This document shows positions 44,502-53,866 of a stretch of 64,000 bases of DNA, piece after piece. This DNA comes from Massilia eburnea (GTDB lineage Bacteria > Pseudomonadota > Gammaproteobacteria > Burkholderiales > Burkholderiaceae_D), in the NCBI RefSeq assembly GCF_009720745.1, contig NZ_WNKX01000015.1, forward strand, positions 1 to 64,000, written 5' to 3'. A program made the translations under genes and the position numbers. Position 1 is the stretch's first letter; each line of letters starts with the position of its first letter. The notes under the pieces are model-generated. The model made no database searches, had not been told where the DNA came from, and saw only the letters and a program-made list of their open reading frames with translations.

Positions 44502-46597
44502 AAATGAACCCTATGCATGGATTGAGACCGCCCGGATCGTGGTCGGTGCTGGCGCGCCATGCGGACCTGCTGCTGGTGGCGCTGGTGGTGGCCGTCATCA
44601 TGCTGATGGTCCTGCCGCTGCCCCCATTCATTCTCGACAGCCTGATCGCGGTCAACCTGACGCTCTCCGTCGTGCTGCTGATGGTCGCGCTGTATATTTC
44701 CTCGCCACTCGGCCTCTCCACGTTTCCATCGCTGCTGCTGTTTACCACCTTGTTCCGCCTGGCGCTCAATATCGCCTCGACGCGGCAGATCCTGCTGAAC
44801 GCGTATGCGGGCGACATCATCGCCACTTTTGGCCAGATGGTGGTGGGCGGCGACGTGATCGTCGGCGCGGTGGTGTTCCTGATCGTGGCGGTGGTCCAGT
44901 TCATCGTGGTGGCGAAGGGTTCCGAGCGGGTGGCCGAAGTGGCGGCACGCTTCAGCCTGGATGCCATGCCGGGCAAGCAGATGAGTATCGATGCCGACCT
45001 GCGGGCCGGGATCATCGACAAGGATGAGGCGCGCCAGCGCCGCGCCAAACTGGAGAGCGAAAGCCAGTTGTATGGGGCGATGGATGGCGGGATGAAGTTC
45101 GTCAAGGGCGACGCCATCGCGGGCCTGATCATCGCGGCGGTCAACATCCTGGCCGGGCTGGCGATCGGCGTCTTCCGCAAAGGCATGGATGCCGGCACGG
45201 CCCTGCAGACCTATGCGGTGCTGACGGTCGGCGACGCCCTGGTGTCGCAGATACCGTCGCTGTTCGTGTCGATCGCGGCCGGCATCGTCATCACGCGCGT
45301 TTCCGATCCGGGCCGGGTCGGCAGTCCGAACCTCGGTAACGAAATCGCTGCCCAGATCAGCAGGCAACCCAAGGCCCTGCTGGTAGGCGGCGCGATGATT
45401 TTCCTGCTGACGTTGGTGCCAGGTTTTCCCAAGTTCCAGTTCATCCTGCTCGGCATTGCGGTGGCCTCGCTGGGCTTTTTCCTGGTGCCGGCGCGGCGGC
45501 GCTATGCCAACGCAGCACAGACGCCAGTTCCATCGATGCAGAAGGAGGGCCATGACGGGGCGCGCACGCTGCTCGACGCCGCGGAGCATAGCTTGACCAT
45601 TCCGCTGGTGGTGCAGGCTTTCCCCGGCGTCGGCAGCGTCCTGTCACCGGTGCACTTCGAGAGCGAACTGGCCGAAGCGCGGCGCTACTTCAGTGTCGAC
45701 CTGGGCATCCCTTTTCCCGGCGTCGTCATGCGCGAGAATGCGCGCCTTGAGGAGGGGGAATACCGGATCTATGTGGATGAAATTCCCGTGCTGGCCGGCT
45801 ACCTGGCGCAAGACGAAGTGCTGGCATTGGCGTCCAGGCAAGTATTGGACCTGGCGCGTATCCGCTACAGGGAGGGTGGCGCACCGGTTTTCGGGCATCC
45901 GGCGCTGTGGGTGCCGGTGGAGGAGATCGACGCGCTGGATGCGGCAAACCTGAAGTATCTGGAGAACGAACAGATCCTGGCCCGCGCCCTGCTGAGCGTG
46001 CTGCGCCGCCACGCCGGTGAATTCATCGGGATACAGGAAACCCAGTACCTGCTGAAGCGCCTGGGCGAGCAGTATCCCGACCTGGACAAGGAATTGCAGC
46101 GCAACGTGCCTTTGCCGCGCCTCGCGGAAGTGCTCAAGCGCCTGGTGCGCGACGAAATTTCCATCCGCAACCTGCGGGTGATCGCCCAGGCCCTGATCGA
46201 ATGGGCGCCGCGGGAGAAGGACACGGTCCTGCTGACGGAATACGTAAGAATCGCCCTGACGCAGTACATTTCGCACCGCTTCGCGCAGGAGGACGGATCA
46301 TTGCCGGCGATCGTGCTGCATCCCCGTGTGGAAGAGCAGCTGCGGCAAGCCCTGCGCCAAACCTCGGCAGGGGCAGTGCTGATGCTCGATCCGGAAATCG
46401 GCAACCAGCTGGTCGCCAATATCAAGCAGGCGGTGGAAACACATGTGGAGAAAACTGCAGTTCTGCTGACTTCACTTGAGATCAGGCCCTATCTCAGGAA
46501 GCTGACCGAGGTCGAGCTGGCCGATCTCGCCGTGGTGTCTTACCAGGAATTGCGGCAAACGGTCAGGGTCGTGCCGGTCAGTTCCGTCGAGATTTAA
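44498..46597 (+). CDS. sctV: T3SS major export apparatus protein SctV
   Basis: A 699-residue FlhA/YscV-family protein: about eight helices in residues 20-335 with the FHIPEP-type region SSPLGLSTFPSLLLFTTLFRLALNIASTR (about 70-98), then a large cytosolic domain that forms the nonameric ring receiving chaperone-substrate complexes. Start ATG 44498 overlaps the sctU stop; a longer frame from 44456 would extend into sctU and is rejected. It is the last recognisable machine gene; a 73-base gap and new ribosome site lead to the giant gene. Confidence 0.96.
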   Translation: MKMNPMHGLRPPGSWSVLARHADLLLVALVVAVIMLMVLPLPPFILDSLIAVNLTLSVVLLMVALYISSPLGLSTFPSLLLFTTLFRLALNIASTRQILLNAYAGDIIATFGQMVVGGDVIVGAVVFLIVAVVQFIVVAKGSERVAEVAARFSLDAMPGKQMSIDADLRAGIIDKDEARQRRAKLESESQLYGAMDGGMKFVKGDAIAGLIIAAVNILAGLAIGVFRKGMDAGTALQTYAVLTVGDALVSQIPSLFVSIAAGIVITRVSDPGRVGSPNLGNEIAAQISRQPKALLVGGAMIFLLTLVPGFPKFQFILLGIAVASLGFFLVPARRRYANAAQTPVPSMQKEGHDGARTLLDAAEHSLTIPLVVQAFPGVGSVLSPVHFESELAEARRYFSVDLGIPFPGVVMRENARLEEGEYRIYVDEIPVLAGYLAQDEVLALASRQVLDLARIRYREGGAPVFGHPALWVPVEEIDALDAANLKYLENEQILARALLSVLRRHAGEFIGIQETQYLLKRLGEQYPDLDKELQRNVPLPRLAEVLKRLVRDEISIRNLRVIAQALIEWAPREKDTVLLTEYVRIALTQYISHRFAQEDGSLPAIVLHPRVEEQLRQALRQTSAGAVLMLDPEIGNQLVANIKQAVETHVEKTAVLLTSLEIRPYLRKLTEVELADLAVVSYQELRQTVRVVPVSSVEI

Positions 46598-46670
46598 GGC
46601 GACAGGCTGCGCTCCGGCAGGGGCGCAGCTGCATCGAATCAACAGTAGCCAACCAAGCAAGGAGAACACC

Positions 46671-49600
46671 ATGTTCGGGATCGACTTCGGTGGCATCATC
46701 CACCGCGCAGTACAGTTGCTGGACCTGGAGCCGCCACCGCCCAGGCACGTGGACCCGCCCCCGCCCGCCACGTCCAGCGTGGTCAATGCCGACTACGTCA
46801 CCAAGGGCCCGCGGGCCTCGCCGCTGCTGGTGGACAAGCCGCAGATCGACTTCGTCAAGCCGCCGGCGCCGGCCGTCAAGGCTGCCGAGGAGTATACCGA
46901 CAAGACGGTCGCCACCGCCAAGGAAACCAAGCAGGCGGCGGACAGGCTGCAGGCCGATTTCGGCGACACGCTGCCGGAAGACAACCAGACCGACTGGGAA
47001 ATGTACGTAGCCCGGCGCACCGTCGCCAACGGCGACCAGGCCAAGGCCGAGCAGGCGATCGCCGCCGAATTGCGCCTGACCTACCAGGGCGACCCGAACA
47101 ACAAGGAGGCAGTGCAGAACGCAGCGCACGATATCGCCAACCGCTACCATGACGACCCGGCGACCCAGGCGGCGGTCAACAAAGGCCTGGACACCGTCCT
47201 GACCGAAACCCCGGCCGAACGTGCTACCAATACCAAGCTCAATGAAGTCAACCAGGCTGGCACCAGGCTCGATGACCTGACCGCACAGCAGCAGGACGGC
47301 GACAAGTCCGTCACGAGCGAGCAGATCGCCAGCGCGCGCGAAGACTATGCCGCAAAGCAGAAGGAACTCCTGGCAGCGACCCGGAAGGAATTGAGCGCGA
47401 CCTATGCCGACTTGCCTGCCGGTGTCCAGATCCGTGAACTGGACCCGCTGGCCTACGCGGCCACGCAGATGAATGGACGCTACGCTAATGATCCTGAGTT
47501 CAAGGCCGTCATCGGGGCGGCCACAATCCTGCAGCGATTCGAGGACAGCGCCGTGCTGGGCAACGAGGCGCAAATCGACCTGCTGGGCAAGGCCTTGCCC
47601 AAAGGCGTGGACCCGACGATAAAGGGGCTGGTGATGGCGGACGCCGGCGTGCAGAAAGTCATCGACACCTACGTCAAGGACGGCGTCAAAGCGGTCGAAG
47701 ATGCGTATGCCAAGAAGGGCACCGCGGCAGGCGCCGAGGCCCTGCGCGACGTGACCGACCCGTCCAAACATTCGGCCGTATCGCCCGAGATTGCCGCCCG
47801 GATCATCAACCAGTCGAAACCGACGGTGGAAAAGATCGTCAACGATATCGCTAACAGGCAGCCCAAGGGCCTGGAAGGCCAACGGAGCATCCCCGATATC
47901 GGGGCGGGGATCAAAGTAGCCAAGGCGCTGTCGGCGGCGGTGGACGTCGCCGCTGCCGGCAGCGATTGGGAGAAGAAAGAATACAGCGACCCTGAAATCA
48001 AGGCCGCGGTAGAGGGCGTGGCGCACCTGCTCGCCACAAATCCCGCGGCGGATATTGCCCAACTGGGCTTCAAGGATGCGGTGGCCGACGGGCACGCGAC
48101 ACTTGCGCTGGAAACCGTGCGCCAGGTATCGACCCTGAAAATGGATGAGGTCGATATGGGCGCTGCCGGGAAAATCCACGATGCGGGCCGCTTTGAAAAG
48201 CAGAAGGGGGTGTGGCGGGACGCGACTCTGCGCGCGCTCAAGGAAGGCCTCGACGGTTTGAAGAAAAACAACGAGGACATGCTCAACAAGGCAACCAAAG
48301 GCATGGCGCCCTTACTGGTCCAAGGCAAGTACTCGGATCTGCTGACGGACGGCGATTTCAACAAGGGCCAAAGGGCGATGGTTGAAAAATTCCCTGGGCT
48401 CAAACAAGACATCATTGACGGCCGTAACTGCATCGACGACATGGGATACAAGCTGCTGCGCACCAGCGAGGCTGTTGACTTCTACAGCAAGGACCTGGGC
48501 GGGATGGACGGCTACAAAGAGGTCGATGAGACCCGCACGGCCCTAATGGCCGATGAGAAGGTGACCTCGACCCTCCTGATGAGCGATTCGGCTTCGATGC
48601 GCACGAGTACCCAGGTGGTCCGCAAGATGCTCTCGGATGACCTGAAAAACGGAGGCACCCAGGCGCAAACCTACGGTCTTCGCGCACAGGTGACCGGCGA
48701 CCTGGCGGAATTCCTGGCCGAATCCTACGTCATTGGAAAGGTGAACGGCGGCGTCAATTTGCCGGGCGCCGCGATTGAAGCCACGCGCGCGGCCCACCTG
48801 CCTTATTTTGGCGGCTCGTTGATCTGGGGCGTCGGAGGCTACTTCCAAGCAGCCATGACGGGATATCTCTTCGATACGGTGAAAGTCGGCGATGTCGGCG
48901 GGCCCTTGCGCAAATGCTTGTTGATCGGCCTGGTGGGCGGTTTCGCCGGCTTCCACCTGATGCAGGCGGGTTTGGGCGCCGCACGCATCCAACCGCATAC
49001 TTTCGGCAAAGGCCCGGACGGGAAAGTCCTCACTACTGCCGACACGATGGTCAAAAAACTCGGTACGAAGTTCTTCGATGCCGCCGAATCCGGCGAAAAC
49101 AGCTGGGGGCTCTACGTCAAGGAAGGCACGGCGCGCGACCGCTGGACGCGACTTGCGACCGAGGCGACCCAGCCCCTGGTCAAGCAACTGGTTTGCTTGA
49201 TGACGATAGCAACGGCGTGGGACGCCAGCGGCGTATTCGCCAATCTCAACGGAACGCTGCCCTACCCGAATCCGGATGGCACGGTGGACACCGCTACGAA
49301 GCAGTTCAAGCTGGGCACGCAATCCGTCAATCTCAGCAGCGACGCCATGCTGCTGCGCCTGCAGGTGCGCGAGATGACCTTGCGCACCCTCGGCGCAAAG
49401 GTCATGGCCGATCCGGAGCTCAAGGCGGCCGCCGAAACCCGCTGGAAGATCGAAAGGTTTGCCTACGCTGCGAAGGATGGCAAGAAGGTGGCTGACCTGA
49501 AGCCGCATGAGTTCAGCTTCAACTCGCGGCTTGCGGGCAAGTATGCACTTGGAGAGTCCGGAGTCGACGGTGCCGCTGGCCGAACGGCGCTGGGTGAGGC

Positions 49601-50714
49601 AAGCGCGACCAAGAAATTCCTTGGAACGAGCAAACTGCTGAATGCGTTCGAGTATATGTTCGGCACCGGATCAAAGGGCAACGCGGCGAAGTGGGCGGAG
49701 ACGCTCAGCCCGACACTCAGGGGCGTGCTGTTCAAAAATATTGTCGAGGAGGGCGCCACGAAAACAGTGGCGCGTTTCGCCGTGTTCGGCGATAACCCGA
49801 TCGGTTGGGTTGTCAATATTGCCTACCTCGCCACCGCGGCCGGCAATTGGGCCTGGGACCACAACAAGGCCATCCAGAACTTCCAGAACTATGATCGGAC
49901 CTTCATGGAAGGCGTCGGCCTCGACAAGGCGCATGCCGACGTCATGGCGCAGCACGATTGGTGGAGCAGCGACGCCAAGGTCGACGGCTTCCTGAAAGCT
50001 TACGCAACCACCGGCGGTGACCCGGAAAAGTTCATCGACTACCTCAACAAGACTGACCCCAAGATGCTGGGTAAGATGCTGGACGCCACCCAATCGCTGT
50101 CCGATCATCTTGATGACAAGGGCAATGTGGCCGATGCCAATCCGTACTATGACAACTATCTGGCCCTGCCGCCCGATCCGGCCGATATGGACTTGGCCAA
50201 GCATCCGACGATCCGCTTGAATCCGGACACGCACCGTTATGAAGATTCAGCGACCGGCATGTTCTACGAAAAGGGCGCGCACGAATGGCGCCTGGGTCAG
50301 AACGGCAATATCACGGGCTACTCCCCGCAGGAACGCAAGCTGACGTTCTATTCGCTGGCGGGGCCACAGACAACGACGATCCATATCGCGAGCGCCGCAG
50401 GATGGAAAAACTGGCTGGCAGCGCGCGAGCTGCCGCTGCCGCCGCAAGCACCTCCGCCGCAGCCTGCACCGCCCGATTTGCCGGCAGCACCGCCGGTCTC
50501 GACCCAGAATGTCTATACCGTTAAGCTGAATGACAACGTCTGGGATGTCGCGGGCAACGATCCAGCCATCGTCGCCAAGATCTACGATTTGAACCCCTGG
50601 CTCAACGAACGCCTGGAGGATAGCGCCACGGACAGCGGGCACGGCCGCAATCCGAACATCCTCAACGCTGGTGAACTTCTGATCTTGCCAGATGGCTTCA
50701 AGGCTCACGGCTGA
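46671..50714 (+). CDS. Giant protein of unknown function with LysM-like C-terminus; candidate T3SS substrate
   Basis: 1347 residues, not recognised as a known effector family. There is no signal peptide; the N-terminus is short, amphipathic and then Pro-rich (EPPPPRHVDPPPPA), compatible with a type III export signal. Residues ~60-700 are mostly helical, Ala/Asp/Lys-rich. Hydrophobic patches lie near 716-735, 750-768, 838-850 and 1041-1058. A Pro-rich linker (about 1258-1278) leads to a LysM-like module (VYTVKLNDNVWDVAGN...NILNAGELLILP). AAGGAG precedes the start, 73 bases after sctV in the same direction, so it is probably the last gene of the operon. No chaperone gene is adjacent. It could be an effector, a translocator-like protein or a cell-wall-acting factor. 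Confidence 0.6.
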   Translation: MFGIDFGGIIHRAVQLLDLEPPPPRHVDPPPPATSSVVNADYVTKGPRASPLLVDKPQIDFVKPPAPAVKAAEEYTDKTVATAKETKQAADRLQADFGDTLPEDNQTDWEMYVARRTVANGDQAKAEQAIAAELRLTYQGDPNNKEAVQNAAHDIANRYHDDPATQAAVNKGLDTVLTETPAERATNTKLNEVNQAGTRLDDLTAQQQDGDKSVTSEQIASAREDYAAKQKELLAATRKELSATYADLPAGVQIRELDPLAYAATQMNGRYANDPEFKAVIGAATILQRFEDSAVLGNEAQIDLLGKALPKGVDPTIKGLVMADAGVQKVIDTYVKDGVKAVEDAYAKKGTAAGAEALRDVTDPSKHSAVSPEIAARIINQSKPTVEKIVNDIANRQPKGLEGQRSIPDIGAGIKVAKALSAAVDVAAAGSDWEKKEYSDPEIKAAVEGVAHLLATNPAADIAQLGFKDAVADGHATLALETVRQVSTLKMDEVDMGAAGKIHDAGRFEKQKGVWRDATLRALKEGLDGLKKNNEDMLNKATKGMAPLLVQGKYSDLLTDGDFNKGQRAMVEKFPGLKQDIIDGRNCIDDMGYKLLRTSEAVDFYSKDLGGMDGYKEVDETRTALMADEKVTSTLLMSDSASMRTSTQVVRKMLSDDLKNGGTQAQTYGLRAQVTGDLAEFLAESYVIGKVNGGVNLPGAAIEATRAAHLPYFGGSLIWGVGGYFQAAMTGYLFDTVKVGDVGGPLRKCLLIGLVGGFAGFHLMQAGLGAARIQPHTFGKGPDGKVLTTADTMVKKLGTKFFDAAESGENSWGLYVKEGTARDRWTRLATEATQPLVKQLVCLMTIATAWDASGVFANLNGTLPYPNPDGTVDTATKQFKLGTQSVNLSSDAMLLRLQVREMTLRTLGAKVMADPELKAAAETRWKIERFAYAAKDGKKVADLKPHEFSFNSRLAGKYALGESGVDGAAGRTALGEASATKKFLGTSKLLNAFEYMFGTGSKGNAAKWAETLSPTLRGVLFKNIVEEGATKTVARFAVFGDNPIGWVVNIAYLATAAGNWAWDHNKAIQNFQNYDRTFMEGVGLDKAHADVMAQHDWWSSDAKVDGFLKAYATTGGDPEKFIDYLNKTDPKMLGKMLDATQSLSDHLDDKGNVADANPYYDNYLALPPDPADMDLAKHPTIRLNPDTHRYEDSATGMFYEKGAHEWRLGQNGNITGYSPQERKLTFYSLAGPQTTTIHIASAAGWKNWLAARELPLPPQAPPPQPAPPDLPAAPPVSTQNVYTVKLNDNVWDVAGNDPAIVAKIYDLNPWLNERLEDSATDSGHGRNPNILNAGELLILPDGFKAHG

Positions 50715-50761
50715 TCCTTGGCCCACGATGCTGAAAATGCAGTCGTGATTCAACTCGTCCA

Positions 50762-50788
50762 CGGCGCACGGCTAACATCCGTGCGCCG
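50762..50788. terminator. Strong GC hairpin after the giant gene
   Basis: CGGCGCACGG (50762-50771) and CCGTGCGCCG (50779-50788) are perfectly complementary around a 7-base loop, 47 bases after the stop. No T-run follows, so it may stabilise the 3' end or work with Rho rather than act as a standard intrinsic terminator. Confidence 0.5.
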
Positions 50789-51000
50789 ACCTGAGCAGTT
50801 CAATCTATCTGCCATCGGTCCCCCGGCACGATGGCCTCTCCCACCCGCATTCCAACTCCTGCCGCGCCAGCCACGCGTGATCCAGGGAGTAATAAGTAAA
50901 TTGCAATAAATTGTATCGGGTCAACCCTCCCTGACGATTTCCGGTATTCTGGTCAGCCGTCACCGCGCGACCGAGCGTCGGGACCCCCGGTAAGACCTAT

Positions 51001-51032
51001 GAATCACCAAGCACTCACCATTTTTGGTGATT
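51001..51032. promoter_or_regulatory. Palindromic operator candidate upstream of the LuxR-type regulator
   Basis: AATCACCAA (51002-51010) is inverted as TTGGTGATT (51024-51032). A third half-site, TCACCA at 51015-51020, also pairs with TGGTGA at 51025-51030. The core equals that of the palindrome before sctD. It lies about 110 bases before the regulator start, similar to the distance at sctD. Confidence 0.65.
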
Positions 51033-51143
51033 TCCAAACCGGTTTGAATTCGTTAAGCTGTATTTATTGTTGTTTCCAATACAAGAGCAGGCGGGCGCAT
51101 CCTTCGTTGCAATCCCGGCTGCCTAGAATGGATCAGTAATCAG

Positions 51144-53831
51144 ATGAGCGATTTGTCCCACCATCCCTGCCTGGCCTTACTGGCCGACCAGATTCTGGCG
51201 ACCAAATTCGTGATCCCTGCCGCTACCGCGCAGTTGCTGGCGCGACCGCGATTGCAGCATCCGGAACTAGCGCCGCGCGTAGTGCTGCTCTGCGCACCGG
51301 CGGGCTATGGCAAGACGACATTGGCCGCAAGTTGGGCCGCCGCCAGTTCTACGCCGGTCGCCTGGCTGTCGCTCGATGCCGGCGACAACGACCCACTGCG
51401 CTTCCTGGTGCATTTCATTCATGCGATTCAAGGCCAATGCGCCGAGTTCGGCAAAGTCATGGCCGATATGTGTGCCTTGATTCCACCGCCCCCGATCAGT
51501 GCGCTGATGCGACCTCTGGTCAACCTGCTGTGCGCGCTGCCGGAGCGACTGTGCATCATCCTGGATGACCTGCAACTGGTGACCGAGCCGGCGGTCCATG
51601 AGGCGATTGCGTTCCTGGTTGATCATCAACCGGCGCGGTTGCAGCTGATCTTTGCGAGCCGCAGCGAGCCGCCATTCTCGTTGGCGCGCCTGCGCGGACA
51701 GGGGCAAATTGTGGAATACCGCGGCGAAGACTTGCGCTTCAGCTTGCCGGAAGTGGAAGCCTTCTGCAACGAAGTCATGCAGCTCTCATTACCGCCGGAA
51801 CAGGTGAGCACGCTGGCCGAGCGCACGGAAGGCTGGATCGTTGGCTTACACCTGGCGGCCGTGGCCCTGAGCCATCATCACGACAAGGCCGCTTTCGTCC
51901 GGACCTTCACCGGCGACAACCGCCACGTCTCGGACTTCCTGCTGGACGAAGTGTTGCACGGACTCGCCGATGAAACCTTGAATTTTCTTTTGCAAACTTC
52001 GATGCTGGAGCGCTTCAATGCAGCGCTGTGCGACGCGGTGACCGGGCGCGACGATAGCCACGCCGTGATCAGCGAGATAGAGCGGGCCAATCTGTTTATC
52101 TTCAGGCTCGATGAGCAACGTCTTTGGTATCGGTATCACCACCTGTTTGGCGCCTTGCTGGAAAGCCGCTTGCGCGCCGCGGCGCCGAGCTCGGTCGGGC
52201 TGCTGCACCGGCGTGCCAGTAAATGGTTCAGCGAAAATGGCTTCATTACCGAGGCCGTCGTTCATGCGCTGGCAGCGCCTGATCACGAATCGGCTGCCGA
52301 TCTGATGGAGACGCATCACAGCGAACTCTTTTCCCACGGCCGGATGGGCAGCGCGCTGGCCTGGTCGAGGCAATTGCCGGAGAGCGTGCTCGCAGAGCGC
52401 CCCCTGTTGTCGATGGTGTGCGCGTGGGGCTATCTGTACCTGGATGAGATGGCCGAGCTGGAACGCCATCTTTGCCTCGTGGACAAGTGCCTTGCAGGTT
52501 TTCATGACGCGCCTTTCGGCGGCAAGGAACGCGCGATGCTGGGCCAGCTTGCTCTGCTGCGGGGCTGCCAGTCGGCGTACCAGGGCCATATCGACAAAGG
52601 CATCGCCCATTTCGATGAGGCGCAGGCATCGCTCGCACCGGGCCGGACCTTGTTCCGCGCCGCAGCCGTGGCGCGCGGAGTATTCTATTTCGTCAGTGGG
52701 CGCATGGAAGAGTCGCAACGGCTGCTGGAAGACAATGTTCTGATACGGGATGCGACCCACAACGTTCAGGTGCCGATCACCGCTGCCTGCGCACTGGCGC
52801 GCAGTCATTTGCTGCGGGGCCGCCCCTTGGCCGCCAAGCAAATCTACGACAAGACCATCCAGGCCTTGCTGGTCTGCGGTTGGCAGTATCTCCCCGCGTG
52901 CGGCATGCTGCATATCGGCCTTGGCGAGGTAGCCTACGAAATGAATGAGCTCGCGCTGGCGGAACAGCATCTGGTGCGTGGTGTCGAAATGACTGCGGCC
53001 GGGTTGCAATACGTGAATGCCTGGGGCCGCGTGCTGCTGGCGAAAACCCGTAAGGAACTGGGTAAAGCGGCGGAGGCCTGGGATCCCCAGTTCGAGGTCC
53101 TGTTGCTGCGCTATGCCGGCCGCCTCGTGGTGGAAATCGCGCCGCTATCAGCCGTCATTGCAGGCTATTGGCTAAGTCTTGGCAAGATGGATGCGGTCCA
53201 GCTCTGGAGCGAAGCCGCCCGCTTGCCGCTCGAGCCTGCACTGGCGCCCGGACGCGAGGCGGAATACCTGGTGCAGGCGCGCTTTTTCATCCTTGCAGGG
53301 CGGCGCAGCCAGGCGCTCGATCTGCTGGAACGCTTGTGGTATCCAGCAGTGCAAGGCAAGCGTCTGGCGGTGATGACAGAAATCCAGGTCCTCAAGGCGA
53401 TCTGCCTGCAGAAGGATGGCCGCAGCGACGAGGCGATGATGGTGTTGCAGCAGGGTGTCAGCCTGGCTGAAAACACGCACCTGCTGCGCGTATTCATCAA
53501 TGAAGGCGAGGCCCTGTCCGGCATGCTTAAAAAGCTGGCGCGCGGCGCTGATTACAAATCCTATGTACATACCTTGCTCGGACATATGGGCGCGGACGCC
53601 GCCCAGGAATCGGCGCAGACTTTCGAGCGCCTGCCGCAATTGTTCAGCAAAAAGGAGAAGCTCGTTGTCAGTCATATTGCGCGCGGAGCGACGAACCATG
53701 AAATCGCCGAGAGCCTGTTTATCTCCTTGAATACTTTGAATTCGCACGTGAAAAAAATCTACGTCAAATTGGGCGTGAACAGCCGGCTGCAGGCAGCGGA
53801 ACGCCTGCGCCAGCTTGGGCTTGCCGAGTAG
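51144..53831 (+). CDS. LuxR-family ATP-binding regulator of the MalT/LAL type, probable T3SS regulator
   Basis: An 895-residue STAND-class regulator. Walker A is APAGYGKTT (51-59), Walker B LCIILDDLQ near 140, followed by the arm domain; a TPR-rich sensor spans about 400-780. The C-terminal LuxR helix-turn-helix lies at about 830-895 (GATNHEIAESLFISLNTLNSHVKKIY split over 849-874). MalT-type proteins oligomerise with ATP and an inducer, then activate transcription. It follows the secretion island in the same direction and shares a palindrome with sctD, so control of the island and of itself is likely; this is inference. The inducer is unknown. Confidence 0.87.
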   Translation: MSDLSHHPCLALLADQILATKFVIPAATAQLLARPRLQHPELAPRVVLLCAPAGYGKTTLAASWAAASSTPVAWLSLDAGDNDPLRFLVHFIHAIQGQCAEFGKVMADMCALIPPPPISALMRPLVNLLCALPERLCIILDDLQLVTEPAVHEAIAFLVDHQPARLQLIFASRSEPPFSLARLRGQGQIVEYRGEDLRFSLPEVEAFCNEVMQLSLPPEQVSTLAERTEGWIVGLHLAAVALSHHHDKAAFVRTFTGDNRHVSDFLLDEVLHGLADETLNFLLQTSMLERFNAALCDAVTGRDDSHAVISEIERANLFIFRLDEQRLWYRYHHLFGALLESRLRAAAPSSVGLLHRRASKWFSENGFITEAVVHALAAPDHESAADLMETHHSELFSHGRMGSALAWSRQLPESVLAERPLLSMVCAWGYLYLDEMAELERHLCLVDKCLAGFHDAPFGGKERAMLGQLALLRGCQSAYQGHIDKGIAHFDEAQASLAPGRTLFRAAAVARGVFYFVSGRMEESQRLLEDNVLIRDATHNVQVPITAACALARSHLLRGRPLAAKQIYDKTIQALLVCGWQYLPACGMLHIGLGEVAYEMNELALAEQHLVRGVEMTAAGLQYVNAWGRVLLAKTRKELGKAAEAWDPQFEVLLLRYAGRLVVEIAPLSAVIAGYWLSLGKMDAVQLWSEAARLPLEPALAPGREAEYLVQARFFILAGRRSQALDLLERLWYPAVQGKRLAVMTEIQVLKAICLQKDGRSDEAMMVLQQGVSLAENTHLLRVFINEGEALSGMLKKLARGADYKSYVHTLLGHMGADAAQESAQTFERLPQLFSKKEKLVVSHIARGATNHEIAESLFISLNTLNSHVKKIYVKLGVNSRLQAAERLRQLGLAE

Positions 53832-53866
53832 TTCGACCGCTGAATGGAGGCGATGGCGTTTCTCCA

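Larger units (their letters stand above)
50715..51143 (+). other. 429-base non-coding stretch between the giant gene and the LuxR-type regulator
   Basis: It holds a strong hairpin at 50762-50788, an A/T-rich segment near 50890-50915 and the palindrome at 51001-51032, then a leader of about 110 bases with a -10-like TATTTA near 51061. A 63-codon frame at 50718-50909 has no ribosome site and crosses the hairpin; it is not called. Confidence 0.6.

Noticed and set aside
46578-48179. Minus-strand 533-codon open frame
   Set aside because: Antisense to the giant gene; no ribosome site and composition typical of a shadow frame.
50718-50909. 63-codon frame after the giant gene
   Set aside because: No ribosome site, crosses a perfect hairpin, no recognisable protein features.
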